The notes beneath the pieces were generated by a model. The model was not told where the DNA came from and did no database searches. It worked only from the letters and a program-made list of their open reading frames with translations. 64,000 nt of DNA from Phascolarctobacterium sp. (GTDB taxonomy: Bacteria > Bacillota > Negativicutes > Acidaminococcales > Acidaminococcaceae). Each line of letters starts with the position of its first letter. Positions within the stretch are counted from its first letter, which is position 1. The stretch spans positions 1-64,000 of the forward strand of contig JAUNOC010000003.1 in the NCBI GenBank assembly GCA_030531205.1, written 5' to 3'. Of the stretch, positions 7,820 through 17,290 are shown piece after piece. The position numbers and the translations under genes were made by a program.

Positions 7820-9225
7820 AATTGCATTTAAGTAAAATTGCCAGGCGTTTGAGTTTGTATTTTGGCGGCCTTTTGGTCGTATTTGCGGTGGTAATTGGCA
7901 TTGCCTTCTACCAGTTGCTGAAAACTCAAACGGTGAATTTAAGAACGGAAGAAATGCGGGCTACAGCGGAGCGTATGGCGGAAGTTGTGAGCGATAATAT
8001 TGATGTGCTGGAATTCTATCATGGACCGGCCATTGCCAGTTCCCGTCTTTCCCAATATTTGGATAATGTGGCACAGGAACATGTGTGGGTTTTGGATGAA
8101 ACCACAAAACTGACGGATAATTATCGCCGTCTGCCCAAGCATATTAAAGAGAAGGTGGATGAGTGTTTCCGTGGGCAAAAGTTCACTGCTCAGGATTATT
8201 CTCCCCGTTATAAAGATACGGTGCTGACTGTGGGGGCTCCAGTCAAAGACAGAGTGGGGCGCATCCGCGCGGTAGTGTTGCTTCATGCCCCGGTGCAGGG
8301 AATTCAGCAGGCTGTATTTAATGGCTTGAAAATACTCTTTTTATCATTGGCTATTGCCTTTATTTTGGGGTTGGTTTTCAGTATTTACATGGCGAGAATT
8401 TTTACGAAACCTTTGGCAAAAATGGAAACTATTGCCAATGAATTGGGTGAGGAAAATTATGCTGCCCGTTGCGAAATTAAGCAAAATGATGAAATTGGTT
8501 CTTTGGCAAATACATTGGATACATTGGCAGAGCGTCTGGATGCGGCTAAGGAACAGCGGGCCCGTCTGGAAAAAATGCGCCGTCAGTTTATCAGTAATAT
8601 TACTCATGAATTGCGTACTCCTTTGACGGTGGTGCTGGCAAGCTTGGAGGCCTTGAAATTAGGCGTAATTACGGAAGAAAAGGAAGTAGCCGAGTGCTAT
8701 GACAGCATGTATAAAGAGGGCGTTTTTGCCAAGGAAATGATTACGGATTTGCTGGAACTTTCCAAGTTGCAAAACACGGATTTTCCATTGGATAAGCAAA
8801 AGATTAATTTTGTGGATGTGGCGAGGGATGCGGTGGCGGCAGGTATAAAATTGGCTATGGAAAAAAGAATAGTCATTACCTTTGATTCTGATGTAGAAGA
8901 ATTGTTGATTACTGCTGACAGTCGCAGATTACATCAAATGCTGATGGTGTTTATCACCAATGCCATTAAGTTCAGTAAGGAAGAGAGCAATATAGAGATT
9001 GTTTTGAAAGACAGAAATCTCACTATTACGGATCATGGGTGTGGTATGAATAAGGAAATGGCAGAACATGCTTTTGATATTTTTTACACTTCTCATGATG
9101 AACGGAACAAGGAAGGCAGTGGTTTAGGATTGGCGATTGCACGCAGTATTGCGGACAGGCACGGATTTATTTTAACTTTGACCAGTGCGGAAAATATAGG
9201 CACAACGGTGAGAGTGGTTGTGTAA
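7816..9225 (+). CDS. Membrane sensor histidine kinase
   Basis: 469 residues: membrane helix near 12-34, periplasmic sensor of about 130 residues, second helix near 170-190, HAMP domain (around 190-245), dimerisation/phosphoacceptor domain with H264 in ITHELRTPLT, and an ATPase domain with N (FITNAIKFS), DHGCGMN and GSGLGLAI boxes. Translation must begin with TTG at 7816, overlapping the TGA of the response regulator, with GAGGT upstream. Forms a two-component pair with the preceding gene; the stimulus is unknown. Confidence 0.94.
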   Translation: MKLHLSKIARRLSLYFGGLLVVFAVVIGIAFYQLLKTQTVNLRTEEMRATAERMAEVVSDNIDVLEFYHGPAIASSRLSQYLDNVAQEHVWVLDETTKLTDNYRRLPKHIKEKVDECFRGQKFTAQDYSPRYKDTVLTVGAPVKDRVGRIRAVVLLHAPVQGIQQAVFNGLKILFLSLAIAFILGLVFSIYMARIFTKPLAKMETIANELGEENYAARCEIKQNDEIGSLANTLDTLAERLDAAKEQRARLEKMRRQFISNITHELRTPLTVVLASLEALKLGVITEEKEVAECYDSMYKEGVFAKEMITDLLELSKLQNTDFPLDKQKINFVDVARDAVAAGIKLAMEKRIVITFDSDVEELLITADSRRLHQMLMVFITNAIKFSKEESNIEIVLKDRNLTITDHGCGMNKEMAEHAFDIFYTSHDERNKEGSGLGLAIARSIADRHGFILTLTSAENIGTTVRVVV

Positions 9226-9348
9226 TGAGTAATTAGTAATGAGTAATTAAGGACAATTTTTGCTACGCAAAAATTTCCAATTATAATCATAGGAACTTTT
9301 CAACATAATTATTCATTATTATTTATCAATTTGAAAGGAACATAAATC
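9226..9348. repeat. Intergenic repeat remnant
   Basis: Holds a direct repeat of ATGAGTAATTA, a 9-bp perfect hairpin (AATTTTTGC 9255-9263, GCAAAAATT 9267-9275) and at 9282-9310 a copy of the ATAATCAYAGGAACTTTT... end sequence of the mosaic repeat family described at 22.0, 23.8, 25.8 and 29.2 kb. AAAGGAA just before 9349 serves the next gene. Confidence 0.55.
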
Positions 9349-10053
9349 ATGGACTACGGAACTAAGAATTTAACAATTGTTATTACCGGCGGGACAAGTG
9401 GTATCGGCAGGGCTTGTGCGGAGTTTTTGGCAAGTGAAGGGGCTAAGGTTTTTATATTGGCCAGGCATGAGAAAAAAGTAAAAAATTGTACTTTTATTAA
9501 ATGTGATGTTACCAAACGTATAGATGTCAAGAATGCAATGGCAAAGGTGGTGAAAGTTACTGGCAGTATTGACATTCTCATTAACAGTGCAGGCGTCTAT
9601 GCAGAGCAGATGCTGGAACGGAGCACTGACAAGGACTATGATTTGCTCATGGATACAAATGTGAAAGGTACAGTGCTGACAATTCAGTACGCACTCAAAT
9701 ATATGGACAAGGGCAATATTGTGAATGTGGCGAGTGATGCTGGGATAAGAGGAAATTACGGCTGTGCTTTGTATAGCGCAACTAAGGGGGCGGTGGTGGC
9801 ATTGACCCGTTCATTGGCATTAGATTTAGCACCGAATATACGTGTGAATTGCGTTTGCCCAGCCGATGTGGATACACCATTATTGCAAAAACAATGTAAG
9901 GCAGGGCATTACACTTACGCAGATGTGGCAAGTGTTTACCCGTTGCAAAGGGTTGCCAAAGCGGAAGAAATTGCCCATGTAATCTGTTCTGTGGCTTCTC
10001 CGGGCAATGGTTTTATGACGGGCAGTATTATTCCCGTTACCGGCGGATTATAA
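9349..10053 (+). CDS. Short-chain dehydrogenase/reductase
   Basis: 234 residues with a complete classical SDR core: the nucleotide motif TGGTSGIG near residue 14, the D-V after the third strand, the NSAGVYAE motif (NAG-type), an active-site Ser in NVASDAG, Y142-x3-K146 (YSATK), and the P-A-D-V-D-T-P-L segment. Reduces or oxidises an NAD(P)-linked alcohol/ketone; substrate unknown. The family resemblance to 3-oxoacyl-ACP reductase (FabG) is general only. It stands alone between repeats and the murI promoter. Confidence 0.9.
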   Translation: MDYGTKNLTIVITGGTSGIGRACAEFLASEGAKVFILARHEKKVKNCTFIKCDVTKRIDVKNAMAKVVKVTGSIDILINSAGVYAEQMLERSTDKDYDLLMDTNVKGTVLTIQYALKYMDKGNIVNVASDAGIRGNYGCALYSATKGAVVALTRSLALDLAPNIRVNCVCPADVDTPLLQKQCKAGHYTYADVASVYPLQRVAKAEEIAHVICSVASPGNGFMTGSIIPVTGGL

Positions 10054-10060
10054 TCTTTCT

Positions 10061-10089
10061 TTGCGCTATCAGAAAAATTATGCTATAAT
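10061..10089 (+). promoter_or_regulatory. Promoter of murI
   Basis: TTGCGC (10061-10066), 17-base spacer, TATAAT (10084-10089) with the extended TGC directly upstream of the -10 box. Confidence 0.65.
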
Positions 10090-10125
10090 ACATTCAATAA
10101 ATGGACATTTTTTAGGGAGATGACT

Positions 10126-10956
10126 ATGAAAAAAGAAGTAAAACCTGAATTGCCGGAGAAAAAGTTGCCCATAGGGGTTATTGACTCCGGTGTAGGCGGA
10201 CTCAGTGTCTTGAAGTGGCTTCAGGAAAAAATGCCTCACGAGGATTTTATTTATATTGGCGATACAGCACGTTGTCCTTATGGTAATGCTCATAGTGAAG
10301 ATGAGATTTTGGAGTTTAGCGCCCAAATGATTGATACACTGGGACAAAAGGGTGTGAAGGCCTTTGTGGTGGCCTGCAATACAATTTCTATGTTGGGTGG
10401 AGAAAACCTTCGTTTTGGTTATGAATTGCCTGTAATTACCATGAGTTTGGGAACCCAAATTCTTTTGAATACCAGTCCCACGAAGAAAATTGGTATTATG
10501 GCAACGCCTTTTACCATTAGCAAAGATTTGCATCGCAGTGCCATTTTGGCGGCGGATGCTTCTGCAGATGTAAGTGTGGTTGGGTGTCCTGATTTTGTTC
10601 CTTTGATTGAAGGGGAAAAATTTGGTTCTTTGAAACTTAGGATGACCATTACCAAATATTGTAAGGAATTCAGAGAAAAGGGTGTGGATACTATCATTCT
10701 TTCTTGCACCCATTATCCATTTATCCGTGAGGAGATTGAAAAGGAAATGGGACCGGGAGTGCATATTGTGGATCCGGCAGAGCAGACCGCATTGGATGTT
10801 ATGGAAACATTAGGTAAAGATTTGCTTAAAACAGAGGGGGCTGGTAAGGCCAAGATTTGTTGTACCGCAGATATATCCAGAGTCCGCCGTCTGGCAGAAA
10901 GAATTTTGGACTTAAAGAAATGTGAGTTCAGCGAAATTAAATTAGTTGAGTTATAA
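10126..10956 (+). CDS. murI: Glutamate racemase
   Basis: Converts L- to D-glutamate for peptidoglycan. 276 residues from ATG 10126, which is correctly spaced behind AGGGAG; the ATG at 10120 lies almost on the ribosome site. Shows the IGVIDSGVGGLSVL start, the C84-N-T motif (VACNTIS; the usual following Ala is Ile-Ser here) and C194-T-H-Y-P, the two catalytic cysteines. It is monocistronic, bounded by its own promoter and a strong terminator. An aspartate racemase is less likely given the DSGVGG and CPYG motifs. Confidence 0.93.
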   Translation: MKKEVKPELPEKKLPIGVIDSGVGGLSVLKWLQEKMPHEDFIYIGDTARCPYGNAHSEDEILEFSAQMIDTLGQKGVKAFVVACNTISMLGGENLRFGYELPVITMSLGTQILLNTSPTKKIGIMATPFTISKDLHRSAILAADASADVSVVGCPDFVPLIEGEKFGSLKLRMTITKYCKEFREKGVDTIILSCTHYPFIREEIEKEMGPGVHIVDPAEQTALDVMETLGKDLLKTEGAGKAKICCTADISRVRRLAERILDLKKCEFSEIKLVEL

Positions 10957-10970
10957 TAAAAAAATGCAAT

Positions 10971-11002
10971 AAAAAACCTCGTAAGATTTTACGAGGTTTT
11001 TT
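10971..11002. terminator. Bidirectional terminator between murI and the V-ATPase operon
   Basis: AAAAAACCTCGTAA (10971-10984) pairs perfectly with 10989-11002 around loop GATT, giving A- and T-runs for both strands. Confidence 0.92.
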
Positions 11003-11007
11003 ATTGC

Positions 11008-11652
11008 TTAGTTTGCTTTGTTGGCGGCTTTGGCTATCATATCCTTGGCCTTCATCAGACGCACTGTGCTGGCCCTGTCGTTTTCTTCCAGTTTCATGGT
11101 GATGAACTTGATGTTTTCCTGCATTTCGGGAATCATGACATATTCCAGCGCATTAACCCGGCGGCGGGTCTTTTCAATTTCATCAGCAAGAAGATTACAG
11201 GTCTTTTCGCACTCTGCCAATTCCAACAGTTTGGGTAACAAATCAGAAAGTTCCACAACCGCATTATCCAGGGAACTGCTGGTAAAGGTGAAGGCATAGG
11301 GAATGTTGGTGGCCTTGTTTTCCTGCCCCGTATAACGGATGGTAGGAACATCCACACTCATTACATTATGCTCACCAATTTCATACACCGCTGCCCGTGC
11401 CGGGTACAGGAGGGCTTCAGAAACCCTCAAGGCACCCATTTGGGCTTTGGCAATGCTGAACTTGGAGGAAACCGTACTCACTGCTTTTTCCACTTCAAGA
11501 CGCAGGGTATGGTTTTTGCGAATATGAATCATAAACTGCCGCACCATTTCGTCCCGTTTATCTTTCAGAAGTTTATGTCCCCGCACTGCTGTTACAAGAC
11601 GTTTCTTCAGGCGGGTCAACTCCATACGGGTCGGATTTACTCGTACAGCCAT
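11008..11652 (-). CDS. ntpD: V/A-type ATP synthase subunit D
   Basis: 214 residues. Central-stalk rotor subunit of the V/A-type ATPase. Begins VNPTRMELTRLKKRL, the family signature, and consists of two long coiled-coil helices at either end (about 5-75 and 140-210). Last gene of the nine-gene operon; three bases behind subunit B. Confidence 0.95.
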   Translation of the reverse strand: MAVRVNPTRMELTRLKKRLVTAVRGHKLLKDKRDEMVRQFMIHIRKNHTLRLEVEKAVSTVSSKFSIAKAQMGALRVSEALLYPARAAVYEIGEHNVMSVDVPTIRYTGQENKATNIPYAFTFTSSSLDNAVVELSDLLPKLLELAECEKTCNLLADEIEKTRRRVNALEYVMIPEMQENIKFITMKLEENDRASTVRLMKAKDMIAKAANKAN

Positions 11653-11655
11653 TGA

Positions 11656-13041
11656 TTATGCCTCCTCTGTAGCCGCTACATAATATTTGTCAAGGTATTC
11701 GTCACGGATACGTTTCAGTTCCGCACGGGGGAGAATGCCCAAAAGTTTCCATCCCAAATCCAAGGTTTCCTCAATGCTGCGGTTAGTTTCGTAGCCCTGG
11801 GAAACATATTGCTTTTCAAAGGCATCCGCAAATTTTGCGTAAAGTTTGTCAACCTTGCTCAAAGCGGCTTCGCCCAAGATGGTTGCCAATTCTTTGGCTT
11901 CCTTGCCACGGGCATAGCAGGCAAAGAGTTGGTTCATAGTGTCCGCATGGTCCTCACGGGTCTTGCCCTTGCCAACGCCCTTATCTTTCAAACGGCTCAA
12001 GGAAGGCAGAACATCCACAGGAGGAGTCAACCCCTTACGGTTCAATTCACGGCTCAAAATAATTTGGCCTTCGGTGATGTAACCTGTCAGGTCAGGAATT
12101 GGATGAGTTTTGTCATCCTCCGGCATGGACAGGATAGGAATTTGGGTAATGGAGCCCTTTTTACCTTTAATACGTCCGGCACGTTCGTAAAGGGTAGCCA
12201 AGTCCGTATAGAGGTAGCCGGGGTAGCCACGACGGCCGGGAACTTCCTTACGGGCTGCGGACACTTCACGGAGTGCATCGGCATAGTTGGTAATATCAGT
12301 AATAATAACCAGTACATGCATACCTAAATCGTATGCCAAGTATTCAGCGGCGGTAATGGCCATACGGGGTGTGGCAATACGTTCAACCGCCGGGTCATTG
12401 GCCAGGTTGATGAACATAACCGCACGTTCCAAAGCGCCGGTCCTGTTAAAGTCCTCCATGAAGTAGTTGGCCTCTTCAAAGGTAATACCAACGGCTGCAA
12501 ACACTACGGCAAAGTTTTCACCGGTGCCACGCACCTTTGCCTGACGGGCAATCTGTGCCGCCAGTTGGGCATGGGGCAGGCCGGAGCCGGAGAACACTGG
12601 CAGTTTTTGTCCACGTACCAAAGTGTTCAGACCGTCAATGGCGCTGATGCCGGTTTGGATAAATTCCGCAGGATAGTCACGGGCTGCAGGATTCATGGGT
12701 TCGCCGTTAATATCACGGTATTGTTCAGGAATAATTTCCGCACCACCATCTTTGGGGCGGCCCATACCGTCAAATACACGTCCCAGCATGGCGGGGCTTA
12801 CGCCCAGACGGGTGCCGTGACCCAAAAAACGGGCTTTGGCAGTATCAATTTTCAAACCTTGGCTGCTTTCAAAAAGTTGTACCAGGGCATGTTCGCCTTC
12901 AACCACCAATACTTTGCCGGAACGGATTTCTCCGTTGGCCTGACGGATTTCTACTAACTCGTCATATTTTACACCCTCTACATTGTCAACCATCATCAGG
13001 GGGCCTACAACTTCGCGAATTGTTTTATAGTCCTTAAGCAT
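11656..13041 (-). CDS. ntpB: V/A-type ATP synthase subunit B
   Basis: 461 residues, full length. Non-catalytic nucleotide-binding partner of subunit A in the A3B3 head. Family landmarks: beta-barrel start ([17 protein letters not shown]), [18 protein letters not shown], and the [16 protein letters not shown] segment that replaces a functional P-loop in B subunits; then [33 protein letters not shown]. Overlaps the end of subunit A by one base. Neighbours A and D complete the rotary head. Confidence 0.97.
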   Translation of the reverse strand: MLKDYKTIREVVGPLMMVDNVEGVKYDELVEIRQANGEIRSGKVLVVEGEHALVQLFESSQGLKIDTAKARFLGHGTRLGVSPAMLGRVFDGMGRPKDGGAEIIPEQYRDINGEPMNPAARDYPAEFIQTGISAIDGLNTLVRGQKLPVFSGSGLPHAQLAAQIARQAKVRGTGENFAVVFAAVGITFEEANYFMEDFNRTGALERAVMFINLANDPAVERIATPRMAITAAEYLAYDLGMHVLVIITDITNYADALREVSAARKEVPGRRGYPGYLYTDLATLYERAGRIKGKKGSITQIPILSMPEDDKTHPIPDLTGYITEGQIILSRELNRKGLTPPVDVLPSLSRLKDKGVGKGKTREDHADTMNQLFACYARGKEAKELATILGEAALSKVDKLYAKFADAFEKQYVSQGYETNRSIEETLDLGWKLLGILPRAELKRIRDEYLDKYYVAATEEA

Positions 13042-14813
13042 CAGTTCTCGCCTCCTTCAGTAAGTGCTGCAAAGGCAGCATCCAATTCTTTTGCCACAGC
13101 GGCAAATTGTTCTTTCCAGTCCTTTTCGGCAATGTATTTGACACGGCCGATTTGTTCACGGACGGGCATATCAATAAGTTTGTCCAAATGTACATGCTGT
13201 TCCAAAGCCGCTTCCGCTTTTTCATACCAAGTCAAGATGATCTTCATCATATCATGCTGTTTCTGCAAGGAAGTGTAAGTGTCCACATCGTGGAAGGAGT
13301 TCTGATGTAAAAAGTCCTCACGGATGGAACGGGCACACTCCAAAGTCAGACGGTCTTTGAATGCCAAAGCGTCCACGCCTACCAGACGGACGATTTCTTC
13401 CAGTTCCGCTTCTTCCTGGAGAATCTGCATCATCTTGCCCACCATGTCTGCCCAGTCGGGGCTTACGCTAGTGTTGTAGAAATTACGCAGACGGTCACTG
13501 TATAAAGAATAACTTTGCAACCAGTCAATAGCGGGGAAATGACGGCGGTAAGCCAGTGCCGCAGAGAGGCACCAGAACACCTTAACAATACGCAAGGTTG
13601 CCTGGCTGACCGGTTCGGAAATATCACCGCCCGGAGGGGAAACCGCACCGATGGCGCTGACCGCACCCTGACGGCCGTCAGAGCCGATACAGGTAACGAT
13701 ACCCGCACGCTCATAGAATTCTGCCAGACGGCTTGCCAAATATGCCGGGTAACCTTCGTCACCGGGCATTTCTTCCAGACGGCCGGACATTTCACGCATT
13801 GCCTCTGCCCAACGGCTGGTGGAGTCCGCCATAATTGCCACTTTGTAGCCCATATCACGGAAGTATTCCGCAATAGTAATGCCGGTGTAAATGGATGCTT
13901 CACGTGCCGCAACGGGCATATCGGAAGTGTTGGCAATCAATACAGTACGTTTCATCAGTGGAAGTCCAGTACGGGGGTCGTTCAATTCGGGGAATTCCAT
14001 CAGAACGTCCGTCATTTCGTTGCCACGCTCGCCACAACCAACATATACGATGATGTCCGCATCCGCCCATTTTGCCAGCTGATGCTGAATAACCGTCTTG
14101 CCGCTGCCGAAGGGACCGGGCACTGCCGCAGTACCGCCCTTGGCAATGGGGAAGAGGGCATCAACAACCCTTTGCCCCGTAATCATGGGTTCGGTGGGGG
14201 GCAGTTTGTCAACATAGGGACGGGAACGGCGTACGGGCCATGTCTGCAACATGGGATATTCAGTAACACTGCCGTCTTCGCCCTTTAGTTTGTACACGGG
14301 TTCCAAAATGGTAGCTTCACCATTGAAAACCCATTCCAGGGTACCGCTCTTGCCGGGCGGCACCATAATCTTGTGGAGGACGGCGGGAGTTTCCTGAACC
14401 GTACCGATAATATCACCGCCTACAACCTTGTCGCCAACTTTGGCAACAGGTTGGAATTTCCATTTTTTCTCACGGTTTAATTTGGGAACATCAATACCCC
14501 TGGTAATACGGTCTCCTGCCTCCTGACGGATAACATCAAGGGGGCGTTGGATACCGTCATAGATACCTTCAATCAAACCGGGAGCCAGTTCAACGCTCAT
14601 GGGCATACCGGTGCTTTCAACCGGTTCCCCGGGACCAAGGCCGGCGGTTTCTTCATAAACCTGGATGGAGGCCTTGTCATCCCTTAATTCAATGATTTCG
14701 CCGATCAATCGTTTTTCGCTGACCCGGACAACGTCATACATCTGGACGTCGCCCATACCGCTGGCCACGATCAACGGACCTGCTACTTTAACAATAGTTC
14801 CTTTTCCTTTCAT
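13041..14813 (-). CDS. ntpA: V/A-type ATP synthase catalytic subunit A
   Basis: 590 residues, normal for the family. Catalytic subunit with the P-loop [13 protein letters not shown] near residue 230, preceded by the non-homologous bulge domain typical of V/A-type A subunits (about 110-190), and [13 protein letters not shown] with the catalytic Glu. Also contains the [27 protein letters not shown] signature pattern in order. Ten bases downstream of subunit F. Couples ATP hydrolysis or synthesis to ion transport through the K ring. Confidence 0.97.
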   Translation of the reverse strand: MKGKGTIVKVAGPLIVASGMGDVQMYDVVRVSEKRLIGEIIELRDDKASIQVYEETAGLGPGEPVESTGMPMSVELAPGLIEGIYDGIQRPLDVIRQEAGDRITRGIDVPKLNREKKWKFQPVAKVGDKVVGGDIIGTVQETPAVLHKIMVPPGKSGTLEWVFNGEATILEPVYKLKGEDGSVTEYPMLQTWPVRRSRPYVDKLPPTEPMITGQRVVDALFPIAKGGTAAVPGPFGSGKTVIQHQLAKWADADIIVYVGCGERGNEMTDVLMEFPELNDPRTGLPLMKRTVLIANTSDMPVAAREASIYTGITIAEYFRDMGYKVAIMADSTSRWAEAMREMSGRLEEMPGDEGYPAYLASRLAEFYERAGIVTCIGSDGRQGAVSAIGAVSPPGGDISEPVSQATLRIVKVFWCLSAALAYRRHFPAIDWLQSYSLYSDRLRNFYNTSVSPDWADMVGKMMQILQEEAELEEIVRLVGVDALAFKDRLTLECARSIREDFLHQNSFHDVDTYTSLQKQHDMMKIILTWYEKAEAALEQHVHLDKLIDMPVREQIGRVKYIAEKDWKEQFAAVAKELDAAFAALTEGGEN

Positions 14814-14823
14814 TGGCTGTCAC

Positions 14824-15150
14824 CTAACCTTCCTTGAACAGAATATCTGCGCCCACCGCTTTTTCCACATTCTCCCTCAAACGGCGCATCCCGATACCCA
14901 ACGCACCGGTGGATGAGGGAATGGGAATGATAGCGGGGAATGTTGCTGTAGTGTAATAATCTATAACCTGAGGCACAAGCTGGGCCGTGTTTTCCGTGAT
15001 ATAAATCACTGCATAGCCGGCATCCGCCAGCTTATGAATACGGGCTTCAATTTTCTCCGCTTCCGTTTCATAAAACACGTCCAGGCCGATGGCGTTAAAG
15101 ATCATTACGGAGCCGGGGTCGCCGATTACTGCAATTTTTTTATCTGCCAT
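14824..15150 (-). CDS. ntpG: V/A-type ATP synthase subunit F
   Basis: 108 residues, CheY-like small rotor subunit. Starts DKKIAVIGDPGSVMIFNAIGLDVF and holds the Y-A-V-I-Y-I-T-E-N strand and the PIPSSTGALGIGM loop typical of subunit F. Located between C and A, as in other bacterial V-ATPase operons. Named ntpG in the Enterococcus scheme (atpF in others). Confidence 0.92.
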   Translation of the reverse strand: MADKKIAVIGDPGSVMIFNAIGLDVFYETEAEKIEARIHKLADAGYAVIYITENTAQLVPQVIDYYTTATFPAIIPIPSSTGALGIGMRRLRENVEKAVGADILFKEG

Positions 15151-15167
15151 AATTATCCCCGTCCTTC

Positions 15168-16160
15168 CTATGCATAGAGCTCGGGGAGTTCCAGTTCAAA
15201 ACCGCCCCGTTTTGCTCCGAAAATAACTCTTAAGGCCTTGGCCTCGGCTTCACGTCCCATTAAGTAACCGATGATGGGACCCAGTGAGAACATTTCCCAT
15301 TTCACATTTCTGAGAACATTCATCAGAGCGGTTTCCATCTTCCGCTTCAAAATAGGGGTGTTGCCTGTGGTTACATATTCTTCAACTGCGGCAGAAATAA
15401 TCTTACCGTTGGAACCGCGGTTGAACTTCACAGCCAGTTGTTCTTTGGGCAAATCAAAGGACTCAACAAACACGCTGTGGTCAATTTCGCCACCGTCCAG
15501 CAACAGGTCTTTCAATCTGTCTGCATCCCAGCCCAGCAGACGGGCCCGGATAACACTGCGGGCATTTTGAAAGTCCGCAGACAAGGAGAAGAATTTTCTT
15601 ACGAAACTTTGGTCTTTCTGCTGATCAAGCACATTCTTTATGTGGGTGAACATGGCACCGTCTATCTGGGCGCTGAACTTCAAAGGGTCAATATCGTGTT
15701 GTAATTCCGCTTCGATTTTGTTCAGCGTTCTCTTAAATGCTTCAGGAAGTGCTTCATAGTTTTTGCTATTGATGCAATCCTTCAGCAGGGGGATCGGAAG
15801 AGCCCCGTCCTCAATGAGGATATCGGGAACTTCACGGTCTAACAGACGTGCCTTGAGCAAAGATTTAATGTTGTGGACATCAACCTGCAAAAAGAACAGG
15901 GAAGTAAGTTCCGGTGCGGGAGTAAGTTCCCAGACCATTCTCCTGCTCAGTTGTAGCTGGCTGCGGATGACATAGTCAATTTCAGTATCATTCAACTGAT
16001 CTTGGGATATGCCGCCACCATAGCCGGTTTCCAGCAACATTGCCAAAGCGCTCTTTTCGTCCGGTGCTTCGTGGATACGGCGCAACTGGGCGGAATCAAG
16101 CATTTTGGTGGAAAGCTCACTGATGCGGCCCACAGCATATTCATAGCTTGCCTGGGGCAT
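15168..16160 (-). CDS. ntpC: V/A-type ATP synthase subunit C
   Basis: 330 residues. Subunit C/d-type, the funnel that connects the central stalk to the membrane ring. Has the Y-A-V-G-R-I start, the DVHNIKSLLKARLLD segment, and the second matching half (SARSVIRARLLGWD-like) that reflects the internal threefold helical repeat of this family. Its start immediately follows the stop of subunit E. Confidence 0.92.
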   Translation of the reverse strand: MPQASYEYAVGRISELSTKMLDSAQLRRIHEAPDEKSALAMLLETGYGGGISQDQLNDTEIDYVIRSQLQLSRRMVWELTPAPELTSLFFLQVDVHNIKSLLKARLLDREVPDILIEDGALPIPLLKDCINSKNYEALPEAFKRTLNKIEAELQHDIDPLKFSAQIDGAMFTHIKNVLDQQKDQSFVRKFFSLSADFQNARSVIRARLLGWDADRLKDLLLDGGEIDHSVFVESFDLPKEQLAVKFNRGSNGKIISAAVEEYVTTGNTPILKRKMETALMNVLRNVKWEMFSLGPIIGYLMGREAEAKALRVIFGAKRGGFELELPELYA

Positions 16161-16766
16161 CTATTTCACCTCCGTAAAGAGCATGGCTGCCACTTCTTTT
16201 TCCACGTTTGTCCTTACCTGGCTGAGCAAAGTGGGGAAGGAGCCATCATAATCACTGTTTTTGCCTTTGAGGATAAGACCACCGTCAAAGGCACCGGTTT
16301 CCTTGGACAAAGACAGATTGCCGGCCTTGCCCGATGCTTTGAGGGCACCGTTCAATTTGTCAAGAAAACCATTTTTGTATTTTTTAACATCCGCTTCAGG
16401 AACCACTAGTTCTTCGGAACCGTTTTCAGCTGCCTTCAGAACAATATCAGTAATCAGTGCTTCCCATTTTGCCTGGGGCAAATTGTTCAATTCGGCTGCG
16501 GCCTGTCTGAAAGCATCTTCAATAACTTCCCTTTGGGAATTAAGGGAGTTCTTGCGGGAGAGAAGTTCTGCAATAAGAACCTGACGGCGTGCCGCCTCCT
16601 CCGCATCTGCTTTCGCCTGGGCACGAATTTCTTCAACCTTGACCTTAGCAGCGGAAATAATCTTATCAGCATTTGCAGTGGCCTTTTTCTTGGCTTCCTC
16701 AAGAATGATGGAGGCCTCGGCTGCCGCATCCTGCTGAATCTTTTCTAAAATCTTGTTTGCTGCCAT
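16161..16766 (-). CDS. ntpE: V/A-type ATP synthase subunit E
   Basis: 201 residues. Peripheral stalk subunit. Long N-terminal helix (about 1-95) rich in Ala, Glu and Lys with a coiled-coil pattern, followed by a globular domain ending in VEKEVAAMLF. Pairs with the small coiled-coil protein encoded first in the operon. Preceded by a GGGAGGATTAACCC region between K and E. Confidence 0.9.
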   Translation of the reverse strand: MAANKILEKIQQDAAAEASIILEEAKKKATANADKIISAAKVKVEEIRAQAKADAEEAARRQVLIAELLSRKNSLNSQREVIEDAFRQAAAELNNLPQAKWEALITDIVLKAAENGSEELVVPEADVKKYKNGFLDKLNGALKASGKAGNLSLSKETGAFDGGLILKGKNSDYDGSFPTLLSQVRTNVEKEVAAMLFTEVK

Positions 16767-16783
16767 TGGGTTAATCCTCCCAA

Positions 16784-17290
<507 letters not shown>

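Noticed and set aside
10120-10956. murI start at 10120
   Set aside because: This ATG overlaps the AGGGAG ribosome site; ATG 10126 has proper spacing.
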